Below, in pieces: positions 15,910 to 25,166 of a stretch of 64,000 bases of DNA. The stretch lies in assembly GCF_020141465.1 (NCBI RefSeq), contig NZ_JAHSPD010000001.1:1284374-1348373 (forward strand), given 5' to 3'. A program made the translations under genes and the position numbers. Numbering within the stretch: the first letter of the stretch is position 1; the number at the start of each line of letters is the position of its first letter. This DNA is from Roseovarius carneus (GTDB taxonomy: Bacteria; Pseudomonadota; Alphaproteobacteria; Rhodobacterales; Rhodobacteraceae). Under the pieces are notes generated by a model that was not told the DNA's origin, made no database searches, and worked only from the letters and a program-made list of their open reading frames with translations.

Positions 15910-16515
15910 CTAGCTGCCGCCCTCAGCCAGAAGGGCGCGCAGCATGGCCTTGGCGCTGTCGCTGCTCCAATGGGCGTCGCCCTGCATGCGGGCAATCTCT
16001 TGGCCCTCGGGGCTCAAAATCACCGTGATGGGCAGGCCGATGACGGCCATTTCGCGCGCCACACGCTGCTTGGGGTCACGGTGCAGCGGCAGGTTGTCGA
16101 CACCGATTTCGTCAAAGAACGCCTTCATCGCAGGCGGCGCGTTGCGGCCCGTGGCGAGCGTCAGCACCTCGAAATCCGGCCCGCCAAACTCCGTCTGTAA
16201 TTCTGATAACATCGGCATTTCCTTGCGGCAGGGCGCACACCATGTGGCCCAGAAGTTCAGCAGAACATAGCGGCCCTGATGATCGGCCAGCGTCGCCGTG
16301 CCGCCATCAATCGTATCATATTCCTGTGTGCTGACGTCCCGCGGCTCGGAATGAAAGCGCAGCTTCTTCATGTCACCCTCCAGCATGTCTTGATAGGCGC
16401 TGTAATCGGATGCGTTTGCGGTGCCGTAGGTTGTCTGGATGCCAAGGCCGAGACCCACTGCAATTGCGCCCAGACCGGCGGCGATATAAAGGACAAGGGA
16501 ACGAGACAGACGCAT
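15910..16515 (-). CDS. tlpA: TlpA-like membrane-anchored thioredoxin
   Basis: A 201-residue protein with an N-terminal membrane anchor ([20 protein letters not shown]) and a periplasmic thioredoxin domain. [20 protein letters not shown] carries the C-A-P-C redox centre, and [15 protein letters not shown] supplies the cis-Pro loop. TlpA-type proteins reduce periplasmic thiols, notably for cytochrome oxidase copper-site assembly. It is divergent from argH with a 22-bp gap, an arrangement that recurs in Rhodobacteraceae. The start is the first Met before the anchor. Confidence 0.9.
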   Translation of the reverse strand: MRLSRSLVLYIAAGLGAIAVGLGLGIQTTYGTANASDYSAYQDMLEGDMKKLRFHSEPRDVSTQEYDTIDGGTATLADHQGRYVLLNFWATWCAPCRKEMPMLSELQTEFGGPDFEVLTLATGRNAPPAMKAFFDEIGVDNLPLHRDPKQRVAREMAVIGLPITVILSPEGQEIARMQGDAHWSSDSAKAMLRALLAEGGS

Positions 16516-16537
16516 AATTCCTCCGAAAGGTCAGGCC

Positions 16538-17929
16538 ATGGCAGACAAATCCTCAAACGCAATGTGGGGCGGACGCTTTGCCGATGGTCCCGATGCGATC
16601 ATGGAGGCAATTAACGCCTCAATCGGGTTTGACAAGCGCATGGCCGCTCAGGACATCGCGGGATCGAGGGCCCATGCCGCCATGTTGGCGAGCACCGGCA
16701 TCGTCAGTGATAAAGACGCAGACGCGATGAGGGAAGGCCTGCTCACGGTCTTGTCAGAGATCGATGGGGGGACTTTTGAATTTTCCGCCGCTTTGGAAGA
16801 CATCCACATGAATGTGGAGGCCCGGTTGAAAGAGATCATCGGCGCCCCCGCAGGGCGTTTGCATACAGGCCGTTCGCGCAATGATCAGGTGGCCACGGAT
16901 TTCCGGCTCTGGGTGCGCGATCAGTTGGATGCAGCTGAAGGCGCGCTTGTCGCTTTGATGCGGGCGCTGGTGACACAAGCCGAGGCTGGTGCGGGATGGG
17001 TCATGCCGGGGTTCACGCATTTGCAGGTGGCGCAGCCGGTGACATGGGGCCATCACATGATGGCTTATGTAGAGATGTTCGCGCGCGACCTGAGCCGGAT
17101 GCGCGACGCGCGGGCGCGGATGAACGAATGTCCCTTGGGGGCCGCCGCCTTGGCGGGAACCAGCTTTCCCATCGATCGGGATATGACGGCCAAGGCGCTG
17201 GGCTTTGACCGCCCGGCGGCCAATTCGCTCGATGCGGTCAGCGACCGGGATTTTGCTTTGGAGTATCTGGGGGCGGCGTCGATTTGCGCCATGCACCTCA
17301 GCCGGTTCGCGGAAGAGCTGGTGATCTGGTCCTCCGCGCAGTTCCGCTTCGTGACCCTGTCGGACAGGTTTTCGACCGGCTCAAGCATCATGCCGCAGAA
17401 GAAGAACCCCGATGCAGCCGAGCTGATCCGTGCCAAGATCGGTCGGATATTCGGGGCCAATGTCGCGCTGACGCTGGTGATGAAGGGGCTGCCGCTGGCC
17501 TATTCCAAGGACATGCAGGAAGACAAGGAGCAGGTGTTTGACGCCGCCGACAACCTGATGCTGGCGCTGGCCGCGATGGAAGGCATGGTGCGGGATATGA
17601 GCGCGAATGTGGATGTTCTGGAGGCGGCGGCCGCCACCGGGTTCTCCACCGCCACTGATCTCGCCGATTGGTTGGTGCGGGTCCTCGACATGCCGTTTCG
17701 CGAGGCGCATCATGTGACGGGTGCGCTTGTGGCAATGGCGGAGGCGCGGGGCGTGGACCTGCCGGATCTGAGCCTTGAGGACATGAGATCGGTGCACAAA
17801 CACATCCACGAGGGCGTGTTCGGCGTATTGGGAGTACATAATTCAGTGGCCAGCCGCACGAGCTATGGCGGCACGGCGCCCGAAATGGTGCGTGCGCAGG
17901 TGGCACGGTGGAAGGAGATATTGGCATGA
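16538..17929 (+). CDS. argH: Argininosuccinate lyase
   Basis: A 463-residue enzyme of the fumarase/aspartase superfamily performing the last step of arginine synthesis: argininosuccinate to arginine and fumarate. [20 protein letters not shown] opens the protein. [20 protein letters not shown] binds substrate, [16 protein letters not shown] is typical, and the signature [17 protein letters not shown] lies at about residue 282 with the catalytic Ser. Length is normal. The stop overlaps the ATG of a small lipoprotein gene, so argH heads a transcript that continues to DUF2834 and probably lysA. Confidence 0.98.
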   Translation: MADKSSNAMWGGRFADGPDAIMEAINASIGFDKRMAAQDIAGSRAHAAMLASTGIVSDKDADAMREGLLTVLSEIDGGTFEFSAALEDIHMNVEARLKEIIGAPAGRLHTGRSRNDQVATDFRLWVRDQLDAAEGALVALMRALVTQAEAGAGWVMPGFTHLQVAQPVTWGHHMMAYVEMFARDLSRMRDARARMNECPLGAAALAGTSFPIDRDMTAKALGFDRPAANSLDAVSDRDFALEYLGAASICAMHLSRFAEELVIWSSAQFRFVTLSDRFSTGSSIMPQKKNPDAAELIRAKIGRIFGANVALTLVMKGLPLAYSKDMQEDKEQVFDAADNLMLALAAMEGMVRDMSANVDVLEAAAATGFSTATDLADWLVRVLDMPFREAHHVTGALVAMAEARGVDLPDLSLEDMRSVHKHIHEGVFGVLGVHNSVASRTSYGGTAPEMVRAQVARWKEILA

Positions 17930-18105
17930 GACTGGCAATTGCACTCGGCGTGGTTTTGGCGCTGTCGGCTTGCGGCGTGGATGGCGCGCCGATCCGGCCC
18001 GCGGTCACGACCACTTTTGGCACAAGCACGGGCAACACGACCGCTCGCGTCACGACAGATTGGGTCAACGTGCGCACAAGCACGCATGTGGGAGTGTCGC
18101 TGTGA
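17926..18105 (+). CDS. Small lipoprotein
   Basis: A 59-residue protein with a lipoprotein signal: [20 protein letters not shown], lipobox L-S-A-C. The remainder is a short Thr-rich, probably disordered tail. The ATG overlaps the argH stop (ATGA), and the stop overlaps the GTG start of the next gene. A tiny lipoprotein between argH and lysA is a recurring arrangement in Rhodobacteraceae. Function is unknown; the signal and coupling make it real. Confidence 0.82.
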   Translation: MRLAIALGVVLALSACGVDGAPIRPAVTTTFGTSTGNTTARVTTDWVNVRTSTHVGVSL

Positions 18106-18407
18106 AGTGGATTTTTCTGGCGCTTGCCGTCTGGGGCTCTATTCATCCGATGTATTATTTCATCAGCTGGTTCAACGCCAACGGCTATGACCTGATGGCG
18201 ATGGTAGATGCGTGGCACGTGAATGCGGCCACCAGCGGGTTGGTTTGGGATCTGACGATTGCAGCGGTAGCGCTCACGCTTTGGGTGATTGTCGAGGCCG
18301 TGCGCAGCCGCGACTGGCTGCGGCTCATTGCTGTGCCTGCGACGTTTTGCATTGGGGTGAGCTGCGGCTTGCCGCTTTATCTCTACTTGCGGATGCGTCG
18401 GGGCTAA
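18102..18407 (+). CDS. DUF2834 membrane protein
   Basis: A 101-residue inner-membrane protein with three predicted helices (IFLALAVWGSIHPMYYFISW, LTIAAVALTLWVIVEAV and LIAVPATFCIGVSCGLPLYL). The layout and the start [12 protein letters not shown] match DUF2834. The GTG at 18102 overlaps the preceding stop (GTGA). Longer open readings run back into argH and were rejected. The role is unknown; it travels with argH and lysA. Confidence 0.78.
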   Translation: MKWIFLALAVWGSIHPMYYFISWFNANGYDLMAMVDAWHVNAATSGLVWDLTIAAVALTLWVIVEAVRSRDWLRLIAVPATFCIGVSCGLPLYLYLRMRRG

Positions 18408-18420
18408 GCCTTCGTTTTTT

Positions 18421-18443
18421 GAGTATTTTTGCTAAGAAGAAGG
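18421..18443 (+). repeat. Dispersed GAGTATTT..AAGAAGAA intergenic motif, copy 1
   Basis: GAGTATTTTTGCTAAGAAGA plus AGGC, preceded by a T run and 13 bp after the DUF2834 stop. Three more copies occur at 29757, 52509 and 55100 (reverse). Confidence 0.6.
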
Positions 18444-18455
18444 CGGGGGCCGGGT

Positions 18456-19721
18456 TTGGACCATTTTCTCTATAAAGGCGGCGTGCTGCATGCCGAGGAT
18501 GTGCCCGTGGCGGAGATCGCCGCGCAGGTGGGCACGCCGTTTTATCTTTATTCCACGGCCACGCTGGAGCGGCATTTCAAGCTTCTGGATGAGGCGTTGT
18601 GCGGGATGGAGCATCTTGTCTGCTATGCCATGAAGGCCGCGAGCAATCAGGCGATCCTGAAGACTTTGGCGGCGCTTGGCGCGGGCATGGATGTTGTGTC
18701 GGGCGGGGAATATCTGCGGGCAAAGGCTGCGGGTGTGCCGGGCGACAAGATTGTGTTTTCGGGCGTGGGCAAGACGGAAGGCGAGATGCGGCTCGCACTT
18801 GAGGGCGGCGTGCGGCAATTCAACGTTGAGAGCGAACCGGAAATGGAGGTGCTGAGCGCTGTGGCCGTGTCCATGGGGCTGCGTGCGCCCATTACCGTGC
18901 GGGTGAACCCGGATGTGGATGCCAAGACCCATGCCAAGATCGCGACGGGCAAATCCGAGAACAAGTTCGGCATTCCGATTGCGCGCGCGCGCGATGTTTA
19001 TGCGCAGGCGGCGGCTCTTCCTGGTTTGGAAGTTATCGGGATCGATGTGCATATCGGCAGCCAGCTGACCGATCTGGAGCCGTTCAGGCAAGCTTACCGC
19101 AAGGTGGCGGAGCTGACCGAGATACTGCGCGCGGATGGGCATGATATCCGCCGTCTCGATCTTGGGGGTGGATTGGGCATTCCTTATACGCAGTCCAATG
19201 AGGCGCCGCCTTTGCCAACTGACTACGGCGCGATGATCAGCGAGGAGCTGGGCCATCTGGGCTGTGAGGTTGAGATTGAGCCGGGCCGGTTGATCGCTGG
19301 CAATGCCGGGATCATGGTGAGCCAGGTGATTTATGTGAAATCCGGTGAGGGGCGCGACTTTCTCATCCTTGATGGGGCGATGAACGATCTGATCCGCCCC
19401 GCCATGTATGACGCGCATCACGATATTGTCCCCGTCGTGCAGCCCGCGCCGGGCACAGAACAGCAGCCCTATGATATTGTTGGTCCGGTCTGCGAAAGTG
19501 GCGACACCTTCGCCAAGCAGCGCATGATGCCGCCCTTGAAGGCCGGGGATCTGGTGGCGTTTCGCGGGGCGGGGGCTTACGGCGCGGTGATGTCGAGCGA
19601 GTACAATACGCGGGCTCTCATCCCCGAGGTTTTGGTGCATCAGCATCAATTCGCCGTCATCCGCGCGCGTCCGACCTTTGACGAGATGATAAATCGAGAT
19701 ACCATTCCTGAATGGCTCTAG
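18456..19721 (+). CDS. lysA: Diaminopimelate decarboxylase
   Basis: A 421-residue PLP enzyme that decarboxylates meso-diaminopimelate to L-lysine. YAMKAASNQAILKTL at about residue 59 carries the Schiff-base Lys, GMDVVSGGEYLRA and HIGSQLTDLEPF follow, and LDLGGGLGIPY is the glycine-rich phosphate loop. ESGDTFAKQRMMPPL near the C-terminus contributes the active-site Cys/Glu equivalent. The proposed start is TTG at 18456, giving the usual MDHFLYKGG; an upstream TTG at 18429 would add nine Arg-rich residues. It follows the argH-lipoprotein-DUF2834 unit. Confidence 0.96.
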   Translation: MDHFLYKGGVLHAEDVPVAEIAAQVGTPFYLYSTATLERHFKLLDEALCGMEHLVCYAMKAASNQAILKTLAALGAGMDVVSGGEYLRAKAAGVPGDKIVFSGVGKTEGEMRLALEGGVRQFNVESEPEMEVLSAVAVSMGLRAPITVRVNPDVDAKTHAKIATGKSENKFGIPIARARDVYAQAAALPGLEVIGIDVHIGSQLTDLEPFRQAYRKVAELTEILRADGHDIRRLDLGGGLGIPYTQSNEAPPLPTDYGAMISEELGHLGCEVEIEPGRLIAGNAGIMVSQVIYVKSGEGRDFLILDGAMNDLIRPAMYDAHHDIVPVVQPAPGTEQQPYDIVGPVCESGDTFAKQRMMPPLKAGDLVAFRGAGAYGAVMSSEYNTRALIPEVLVHQHQFAVIRARPTFDEMINRDTIPEWL

Positions 19722-19758
19722 GCGCTATCACGCGCGGGGCAGGCAATCGGAGAGATGC

Positions 19759-22359
19759 ATGGCGCCGCGCGCATCGCTGAGCAAACCCTTGATGGCGCGG
19801 TTGCGCCGGCCCCTGACCCTGACATGGGCCGGACTTCTGGCGGAGCGTCTGGTGCGGGCGTTCTGGCCGCTTTGGACGTTGATCGCGGGGCTTGCGGCGG
19901 CGCTCATGCTGGGGTTTCACGAATGGGCGATGGTCGAGCTTGTCGGCGGCGCCTTGATTGGCGCGGTGCTTGGCGGTGTGGTGCTTTTGGTGCATGGCGC
20001 GCGGCGGTTCCGTTGGCCCACACGAGGCGAGGCGCTGGCGCGGATGGATGCGGCCATGCCCGGCCGCCCACTGGCCGCTCTGGCCGATGCGCAGGCCATT
20101 GGGCGCGGTGATGCGGCCTCCGAAGCGATCTGGCACGCACATCAGAAACGGATGCTGAGTGCCGCCGAGGGCGCGCGCCCGGTAGAGCCGGATTTGCGCG
20201 TCTCAAAGGCGGACCCTTACGGATTGCGTTATATTGCATTGCTTGGCCTCGTTGTGGCGCTTTGCTTTGGGTCTGTCTGGCGGGCCGGGACGATCACACA
20301 GATAGGCGCGGGCAGCGCGCAGGCCGCACTGGGCCCCACATGGGAAGGGTGGGTTGAGCCGCCCGCCTATACGGGATTGCCGAGCCTTTACCTTGCGGAT
20401 TTGGGCGATAGGGTCGAAGCCCCTGAGGGCAGCCGCATCACCTTGCGCCTTTATGGCGAGGTCGGCGCGCTTTCGGTGAGCGAGACCGTTTCGGCGCGCG
20501 TAGAGGATGTAGGGGCCGCGACCGACCCTGATCACCGCTTTGAGATACGTCAGGATGGGATGCTTATGATCGAAGGGCCGGGCGGGCACAGCTGGGAGGT
20601 GGTTGCACTGGCTGATCTGCCGCCATCCGTGAGCATCCTTGAGGACGGCGCGCGCACCACGTTTGACGGGCAGATGAGCCAACCTTTCGAGGCGCGTGAC
20701 GATCACGGCGTGATCTCCGGCACCGCGACCATCCGGCTGGATCTGAGCCGGATGGAGCGCCGCTATGGCCTGAGCGTGGAGCCTGAGCCACGCGAGGCCG
20801 TGGAGCTGGAACTGCCCATGCCGATCACCGGGAACCGCATGGAATTTACCGAAACGCTGGTCGAGAACCTGTCGCAGCATCCATGGGCGCATCTGCCCGT
20901 GACGCTGCAATTTGCCGTTGTGGACGCGGCGGGCAATGTGGGGGCTTCAGTGCCTGCGCCGATGGATTTGCCCGCGCGGCGGTTCTTTGACCCGCTTGCG
21001 GCGGCGGTCATTGAAAACCGGCGTGATCTTTTGTGGTCCATGGAAAATGCGCCGCGCGTGGTGCAGGTACTGCGCGCGATATCCTTTGAGCCTGAAGAGC
21101 GGCTCTTCCGGGACAAGGCGGCGTATCTTCGGTTTCGGGTCATCCTGCGGCGGTTGGGCGTAATGGTGCAGGAAGCCTCGCTTGATGGTGAGGCGCGTGA
21201 TGAGATTGCAGAGGCGCTCTGGGATCTGGCGATCCTGATCGAGGACGGTGATATCGGAGATGCGCTTGAGCGGATGCGCGAGGCGCAAGAACGCCTCAGC
21301 GAGGCAATGCGCAATGATGCAAGCGACGATGAGATCGCCCGTCTGATGCAGGAGCTGCGCGACGCCACCCAAGATTATCTGCGCCAGAAATCACAGCAGG
21401 CCGAGCGTGATGGCGATACCGACCAGCCGGACCGACAGGATGGCGAGAGCCAGCAACTGACCCAGCAGGACCTGCAAGACATGATGGACCGTATCCAAGA
21501 GCTGATGGAGCAAGGCCGCATGGCCGAGGCGCAGCAGGCGTTGGAAGAGTTTCAGCAGATGATGGAAAACCTGCGCGTGACCGAAGGCCAACAGGGCCAA
21601 CAGGGCGACAGCCCCGGTGAGCAGGCCATGGAAGGCCTCGCCGATACGCTGCGCGAGCAGCAGGGCCTCTCGGATCAGGCGTTCCGCGATTTGCAGGAGC
21701 AGTTCAACCCTAACGCCCAAGCGGGTGAGAGCGGCGAGAATGAAGGCCGCAATGGCGGTCAGGGCGCGGGCCAGAGCCACGAGGGCCAAGACGGCCAAGG
21801 GCAGGGCAGCGGCGCGCAGCCCGGTCAGGGCGGCGAGGATCAGGCCAACCGCAATGGTGGCGACGGCGGACTTGCCGACCGGCAGGAGGCCCTGCGTCAA
21901 GAGCTTCAGCGCCAGCGCGAGAACCTTCCCGGCATGGGCGGCGAGGCGGGCGAGAATGCTGCCGACGCTCTGGACCGTGCGGGCCGCGCGATGGACGGGG
22001 CCGAGGAGGCGCTGCGTGGTGGTGACCTTCCCGAGGCGATTGACCGGCAGTCCGAGGCGATGGACGCCCTGCGCGAAGGGATGCGCAGCCTTGGCGAGGC
22101 GATGGCCGAGCAGCAACAGCAAAACCAGCCCGGCGGGCAGGGGCAGGCACGTGGCGGTGACGGAGCGCAGCAATCCGACCCGCTGGGCCGCACCCCCGGT
22201 CAGGGCGATCAGGCGGGCACCAATGATAGCTTGCTTCAGGGCACGGATGTTTACCGCCGTGCGCGGGAGTTGCTGGATGAGATCCGCCGCCGCTCGGGCG
22301 AGGGCGCGCGCCCGGACGTGGAGCGCGATTATCTGGAGCGTCTGCTGGACCGGTTCTGA
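19759..22359 (+). CDS. TIGR02302/DUF4175 family membrane protein
   Basis: An 866-residue protein. Two N-terminal hydrophobic helices (about residues 30-75) and one near 155-175 (YIALLGLVVALCFGSVW) anchor it. A large extracytoplasmic beta-rich part follows. From about residue 540 to 830 it is extremely rich in Gln, Gly, Glu and Asn with coiled-coil stretches (QQDLQDMMDRIQELMEQGRM). This matches the alphaproteobacterial TIGR02302 family, of unknown function but usually next to lysA. The ATG at 19759 has GGAGAG upstream. The two hairpins behind the stop probably end transcription. Confidence 0.9.
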   Translation: MAPRASLSKPLMARLRRPLTLTWAGLLAERLVRAFWPLWTLIAGLAAALMLGFHEWAMVELVGGALIGAVLGGVVLLVHGARRFRWPTRGEALARMDAAMPGRPLAALADAQAIGRGDAASEAIWHAHQKRMLSAAEGARPVEPDLRVSKADPYGLRYIALLGLVVALCFGSVWRAGTITQIGAGSAQAALGPTWEGWVEPPAYTGLPSLYLADLGDRVEAPEGSRITLRLYGEVGALSVSETVSARVEDVGAATDPDHRFEIRQDGMLMIEGPGGHSWEVVALADLPPSVSILEDGARTTFDGQMSQPFEARDDHGVISGTATIRLDLSRMERRYGLSVEPEPREAVELELPMPITGNRMEFTETLVENLSQHPWAHLPVTLQFAVVDAAGNVGASVPAPMDLPARRFFDPLAAAVIENRRDLLWSMENAPRVVQVLRAISFEPEERLFRDKAAYLRFRVILRRLGVMVQEASLDGEARDEIAEALWDLAILIEDGDIGDALERMREAQERLSEAMRNDASDDEIARLMQELRDATQDYLRQKSQQAERDGDTDQPDRQDGESQQLTQQDLQDMMDRIQELMEQGRMAEAQQALEEFQQMMENLRVTEGQQGQQGDSPGEQAMEGLADTLREQQGLSDQAFRDLQEQFNPNAQAGESGENEGRNGGQGAGQSHEGQDGQGQGSGAQPGQGGEDQANRNGGDGGLADRQEALRQELQRQRENLPGMGGEAGENAADALDRAGRAMDGAEEALRGGDLPEAIDRQSEAMDALREGMRSLGEAMAEQQQQNQPGGQGQARGGDGAQQSDPLGRTPGQGDQAGTNDSLLQGTDVYRRARELLDEIRRRSGEGARPDVERDYLERLLDRF

Positions 22360-22374
22360 CGCGGGGGCGGCTAA

Positions 22375-22482
22375 AGCGTTTCGAGAAAACCCTGAGGCAC
22401 AGCTTTTCTCGAAACGCTCGCAACATATAAGATCAGCGCGCGTTTCAAATTATCTTCGTACCTCAAGTATAATTTGAAACGC
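22375..22482. repeat. Two adjacent GCGTTTC hairpins between convergent genes
   Basis: The first stem pairs AGCGTTTCGAGAAAA (22375-22389) with its exact complement at 22404-22418. The second pairs GCGTTTCAAATTAT (22440-22453) with ATAATTTGAAACGC (22469-22482). Both are perfect 14-15 bp stems with 14-15 bp loops, flanked outside by CTAAA and TTTAG. They lie at the 3' ends of two convergent genes, so bidirectional termination is likely; sequence kinship with 11595-11612 marks a repeat family. Confidence 0.75.
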
Positions 22483-22483
22483 T

Positions 22484-23380
22484 TTAGGCCGAGGGGGCGT
22501 GTTTCGGCGCAGGCCGGAGCGCTGTCACCGCTTCAACCACTGCTGCGCCAACGATCAGCGTGCAGCCCATGATCTGCATCACACCGAAAGGTTCATCCAG
22601 CAACCATGCGCCCGACGACACGCCCGCGACGATCTCCAGTGTGAACAAAAACGTGATAAGCCCCGGCGGCAGGCGTTGCGCGCTCCACATAGTGATGAAC
22701 AAAACCGGGGTCAGATAGATCAGGCCCAACGCCAAGGATTGCACCGTCTTTGGGTCGATGGCCAGCAGCGGGAGCGCCTCCCCGAAGGACCAGCCAAAGA
22801 GGATCGCCCAAACCATCCCGCTGCCTGCCGTGACAAGTGTAATACTGGCCGCCTCTGCCTTTCCCCCGGAAAAGACCAATGCCGCCCCGACAGACCACGC
22901 AACGCCCGACATGATGGCAATGAGATCGCCCAAGCCTACGGTGCTCAGCGACAGATCACCGCCCAGCACGAAGAACGCGCCCAACAGCGATGCGCCCAAG
23001 GTGAGCGTCGCGCTATGGCGCCACGGCTGGCCAAAGAAAGCCCATTCGATGATTTTGCTCCATGCCGGTGCAAGGTAAAACAGCAAGATCACGCGGACCA
23101 CATCAGACAGGGTGAGCGCCACAGAATAGGCCGAGAAAGCCAGCCCGATAAGGGCGGCCCCGATGAACATCTTTGCGGATATCTGCGGGCGCACCCGCAT
23201 GATCAGAATGTAGATTACAAGCGTCAGGGTCGCGCCAGCGGATGTTAGGATACCGGCCTGCGCCCCGGTCTGGCCCAACCCTTCGAGATATCGGATCGGT
23301 ATCCACCACAGCCCCCACAAGATGGCCGACATGAAGGTCAGGAGAACGGGCGTCAGCGAAGTTCCGGTGGGCGCGCGCAA
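22484..23380 (-). CDS. EamA/DMT family transporter
   Basis: A 298-residue integral membrane protein with about ten hydrophobic helices in two repeated halves, the EamA pattern of the drug/metabolite transporter superfamily. Examples are LLTFMSAILWGLWWIPIRYL at the start, LLFYLAPAWSKIIEWAFFGQ at the end of the first half and FLFTLEIVAGVSSGAWLLDE late in the second. P-x-x-x-x-L-x-x-x-x-L-x-E-E-like signatures typical of EamA are present. It exports or imports a small metabolite, unidentified. The stop lies 2 bp from the neighbouring hairpin. Confidence 0.85.
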   Translation of the reverse strand: MRAPTGTSLTPVLLTFMSAILWGLWWIPIRYLEGLGQTGAQAGILTSAGATLTLVIYILIMRVRPQISAKMFIGAALIGLAFSAYSVALTLSDVVRVILLFYLAPAWSKIIEWAFFGQPWRHSATLTLGASLLGAFFVLGGDLSLSTVGLGDLIAIMSGVAWSVGAALVFSGGKAEAASITLVTAGSGMVWAILFGWSFGEALPLLAIDPKTVQSLALGLIYLTPVLFITMWSAQRLPPGLITFLFTLEIVAGVSSGAWLLDEPFGVMQIMGCTLIVGAAVVEAVTALRPAPKHAPSA

Positions 23381-23392
23381 CTCAGAGCGGCC

Positions 23393-24328
23393 TTAGCCGT
23401 CTGCGGCGGTGCCAGAGGCCTCGCCGGTCTGGACCGCGTCCGGTGTGGCATCGGGCGTGGCATCAGCTGGCGCATCTGGTGTGGCCTCGCTCGTCATTCC
23501 GTCAAGCATCGCCATGACCGCTCCGATCTGCCCATCCAGCCAGAGCCGCAAACCATCCACCCAACTCGCGTAATCGGTCAGCACCCCGGCAACGGCAGGC
23601 ACCATCCGTGAAATCGCAGGCGCGAAGACATAAAGCAGCAAACCGATGGTGGCGATCAAGAGCACCGTCGAGAAGCCACGCCGAAACCCTCCGCTGGCGC
23701 GGACCGAGGCCTCGGGGTAGGGGTCGTCCAGATCCAGATCGGCCTGCGGATCGACGCCCGGTTCCAGCGACGAGTTGATCTCTTCGATGTCAGGAAACAG
23801 GCTGCGGCGCGATGTCGGGTCAATATCGCCGACCTCATCGTCCCCCTCGCCACCACGCAGACGCGCCATGCGGGCGCGTGCCTCGCGGGCGCGGCGATCC
23901 TCTTCGCCCTCATCAAGGCCAAGATCGGGCTGGGTTTCAATCCCGTTGGTTTCAGCGGCACGCGCACGGGCCTCGCGCTCGGCCTCCTCACGCAGCACGT
24001 TTGTGACCTCTGGGTCCATCTTGCGGCGTTGCGGGGCGTCTACCGGGGAGGGGCCGCCCTTGGGCGGCTCGGTCTGGGCCCTCTCTGACGTAGACCCGTC
24101 GCTTGTGCCTTGTGAACTATCCTGAGGCTCGGCCTCCTCATGTGCTGCATCTGTGGGCACATCCTCCCATGGCTGCGCCTCGGCAGGGTCTTTTTCGGGC
24201 ACATGATCCGCGTGATGCTGAAACCATGTGTCGCCGCAATTGGAGCATTGCACATCCCGACCTGTCTCCGGAATGACATCATCCGGAACTTCGTATTGCG
24301 CGCCACAATTTGGGCAAGTCAACCGCAT
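23393..24328 (-). CDS. Zinc-ribbon (MJ0042-type) membrane protein
   Basis: A 311-residue protein. The N-terminus MRLTCPNCGAQYEVPDDVIP and then VQCSNCGDTWFQH form a C-x2-C...C-x2-C zinc ribbon of the MJ0042 type. A long acidic, charged linker (about 45-215) is followed by one transmembrane helix (FSTVLLIATIGLLLYVFAPA) and a C-terminal Ala/Pro/Thr-rich tail. This layout is common in alphaproteobacteria next to ftsE, from which it is divergent. The function is not established; a membrane-tethered regulatory or scaffold role is a guess. Confidence 0.82.
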   Translation of the reverse strand: MRLTCPNCGAQYEVPDDVIPETGRDVQCSNCGDTWFQHHADHVPEKDPAEAQPWEDVPTDAAHEEAEPQDSSQGTSDGSTSERAQTEPPKGGPSPVDAPQRRKMDPEVTNVLREEAEREARARAAETNGIETQPDLGLDEGEEDRRAREARARMARLRGGEGDDEVGDIDPTSRRSLFPDIEEINSSLEPGVDPQADLDLDDPYPEASVRASGGFRRGFSTVLLIATIGLLLYVFAPAISRMVPAVAGVLTDYASWVDGLRLWLDGQIGAVMAMLDGMTSEATPDAPADATPDATPDAVQTGEASGTAADG

Positions 24329-24488
24329 CGAAACACCTGTTCATTCGCCCGGACGTGCCGGGCTTCTGCCTTTGGTCATGAACGTATTATGTTTCAGGGC
24401 GGCGGAAAAGAGCAAAGGAATTGCGCCTTTGATTGCAACGCCCGCGCCTCTGGGGCATTTAGGACGCAAAATGGCGTGAGGGGCAGGC

Positions 24489-25166
24489 GTGATAGATCTG
24501 GAAAATGTGGCCTATTCCTATGGGGGGGGCGAACTTTTGAGTGACATCTCGCTCAAACTGTCGCCGGGCTCGTTCCATTTTTTGACAGGCCCGTCCGGGT
24601 CCGGAAAGACCACATTGCTCAAGCTGTGCTACGGCGCTTTGATCCCCACGGCGGGCTACGTGCATCTTTTTGAGGCAGATGTGCGGTCGATGGAGCGTGA
24701 TGACATCGCTCTGGCACGCCGCAGGATTGGTGTTGTGCACCAAGATTGCGCCTTCCTTGATCATCTCACTGTGGCCGACAACATCGCGCTCCCGCTCACC
24801 GTGTCGGGGCGCGACACGCTGGAGGAGGTGGCGAACCTGCGCGAGTTGATCGGTTGGGTTGGCCTCACGCAGCGTGCCGATGCCTTGCCGCCGGAACTGT
24901 CGGGCGGGGAGCGGCAACGCGCGGCGCTGGCTCGTGCGCTCATCATGTCGCCCGATGTGATCCTCGCGGATGAGCCGACGGGCAATGTGGATTGGGAAAT
25001 GTCCCAGCGCCTGTTGCGCCTGCTGATCGAGTTGAACAAGATGGGCAAGACGATCATGATCGCCACCCACGACCTCGCCCTCATCCGCGCGGCCAAGGCC
25101 CATGTGCAGGCGCGCGTTCTGCGCATCTCCAACCGGCGGCTGCAACTTGCGGGAGCGGATCTGTGA
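24489..25166 (+). CDS. ftsE: Cell division ATP-binding protein FtsE
   Basis: A 225-residue ABC ATPase. Walker A GPSGSGKTT starts at about residue 34, the ABC signature reads LSGGERQRAALARAL, and Walker B is DVILADEPTGNVDWE. The H-loop Thr-His-Asp is present in MIATHDLALIRAAK. FtsE forms a complex with FtsX that activates periplasmic peptidoglycan hydrolysis at the septum. The stop overlaps the GTG start of ftsX. It heads an operon of ftsE, ftsX, an acyltransferase and a PPOX-like gene. Confidence 0.96.
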   Translation: MIDLENVAYSYGGGELLSDISLKLSPGSFHFLTGPSGSGKTTLLKLCYGALIPTAGYVHLFEADVRSMERDDIALARRRIGVVHQDCAFLDHLTVADNIALPLTVSGRDTLEEVANLRELIGWVGLTQRADALPPELSGGERQRAALARALIMSPDVILADEPTGNVDWEMSQRLLRLLIELNKMGKTIMIATHDLALIRAAKAHVQARVLRISNRRLQLAGADL

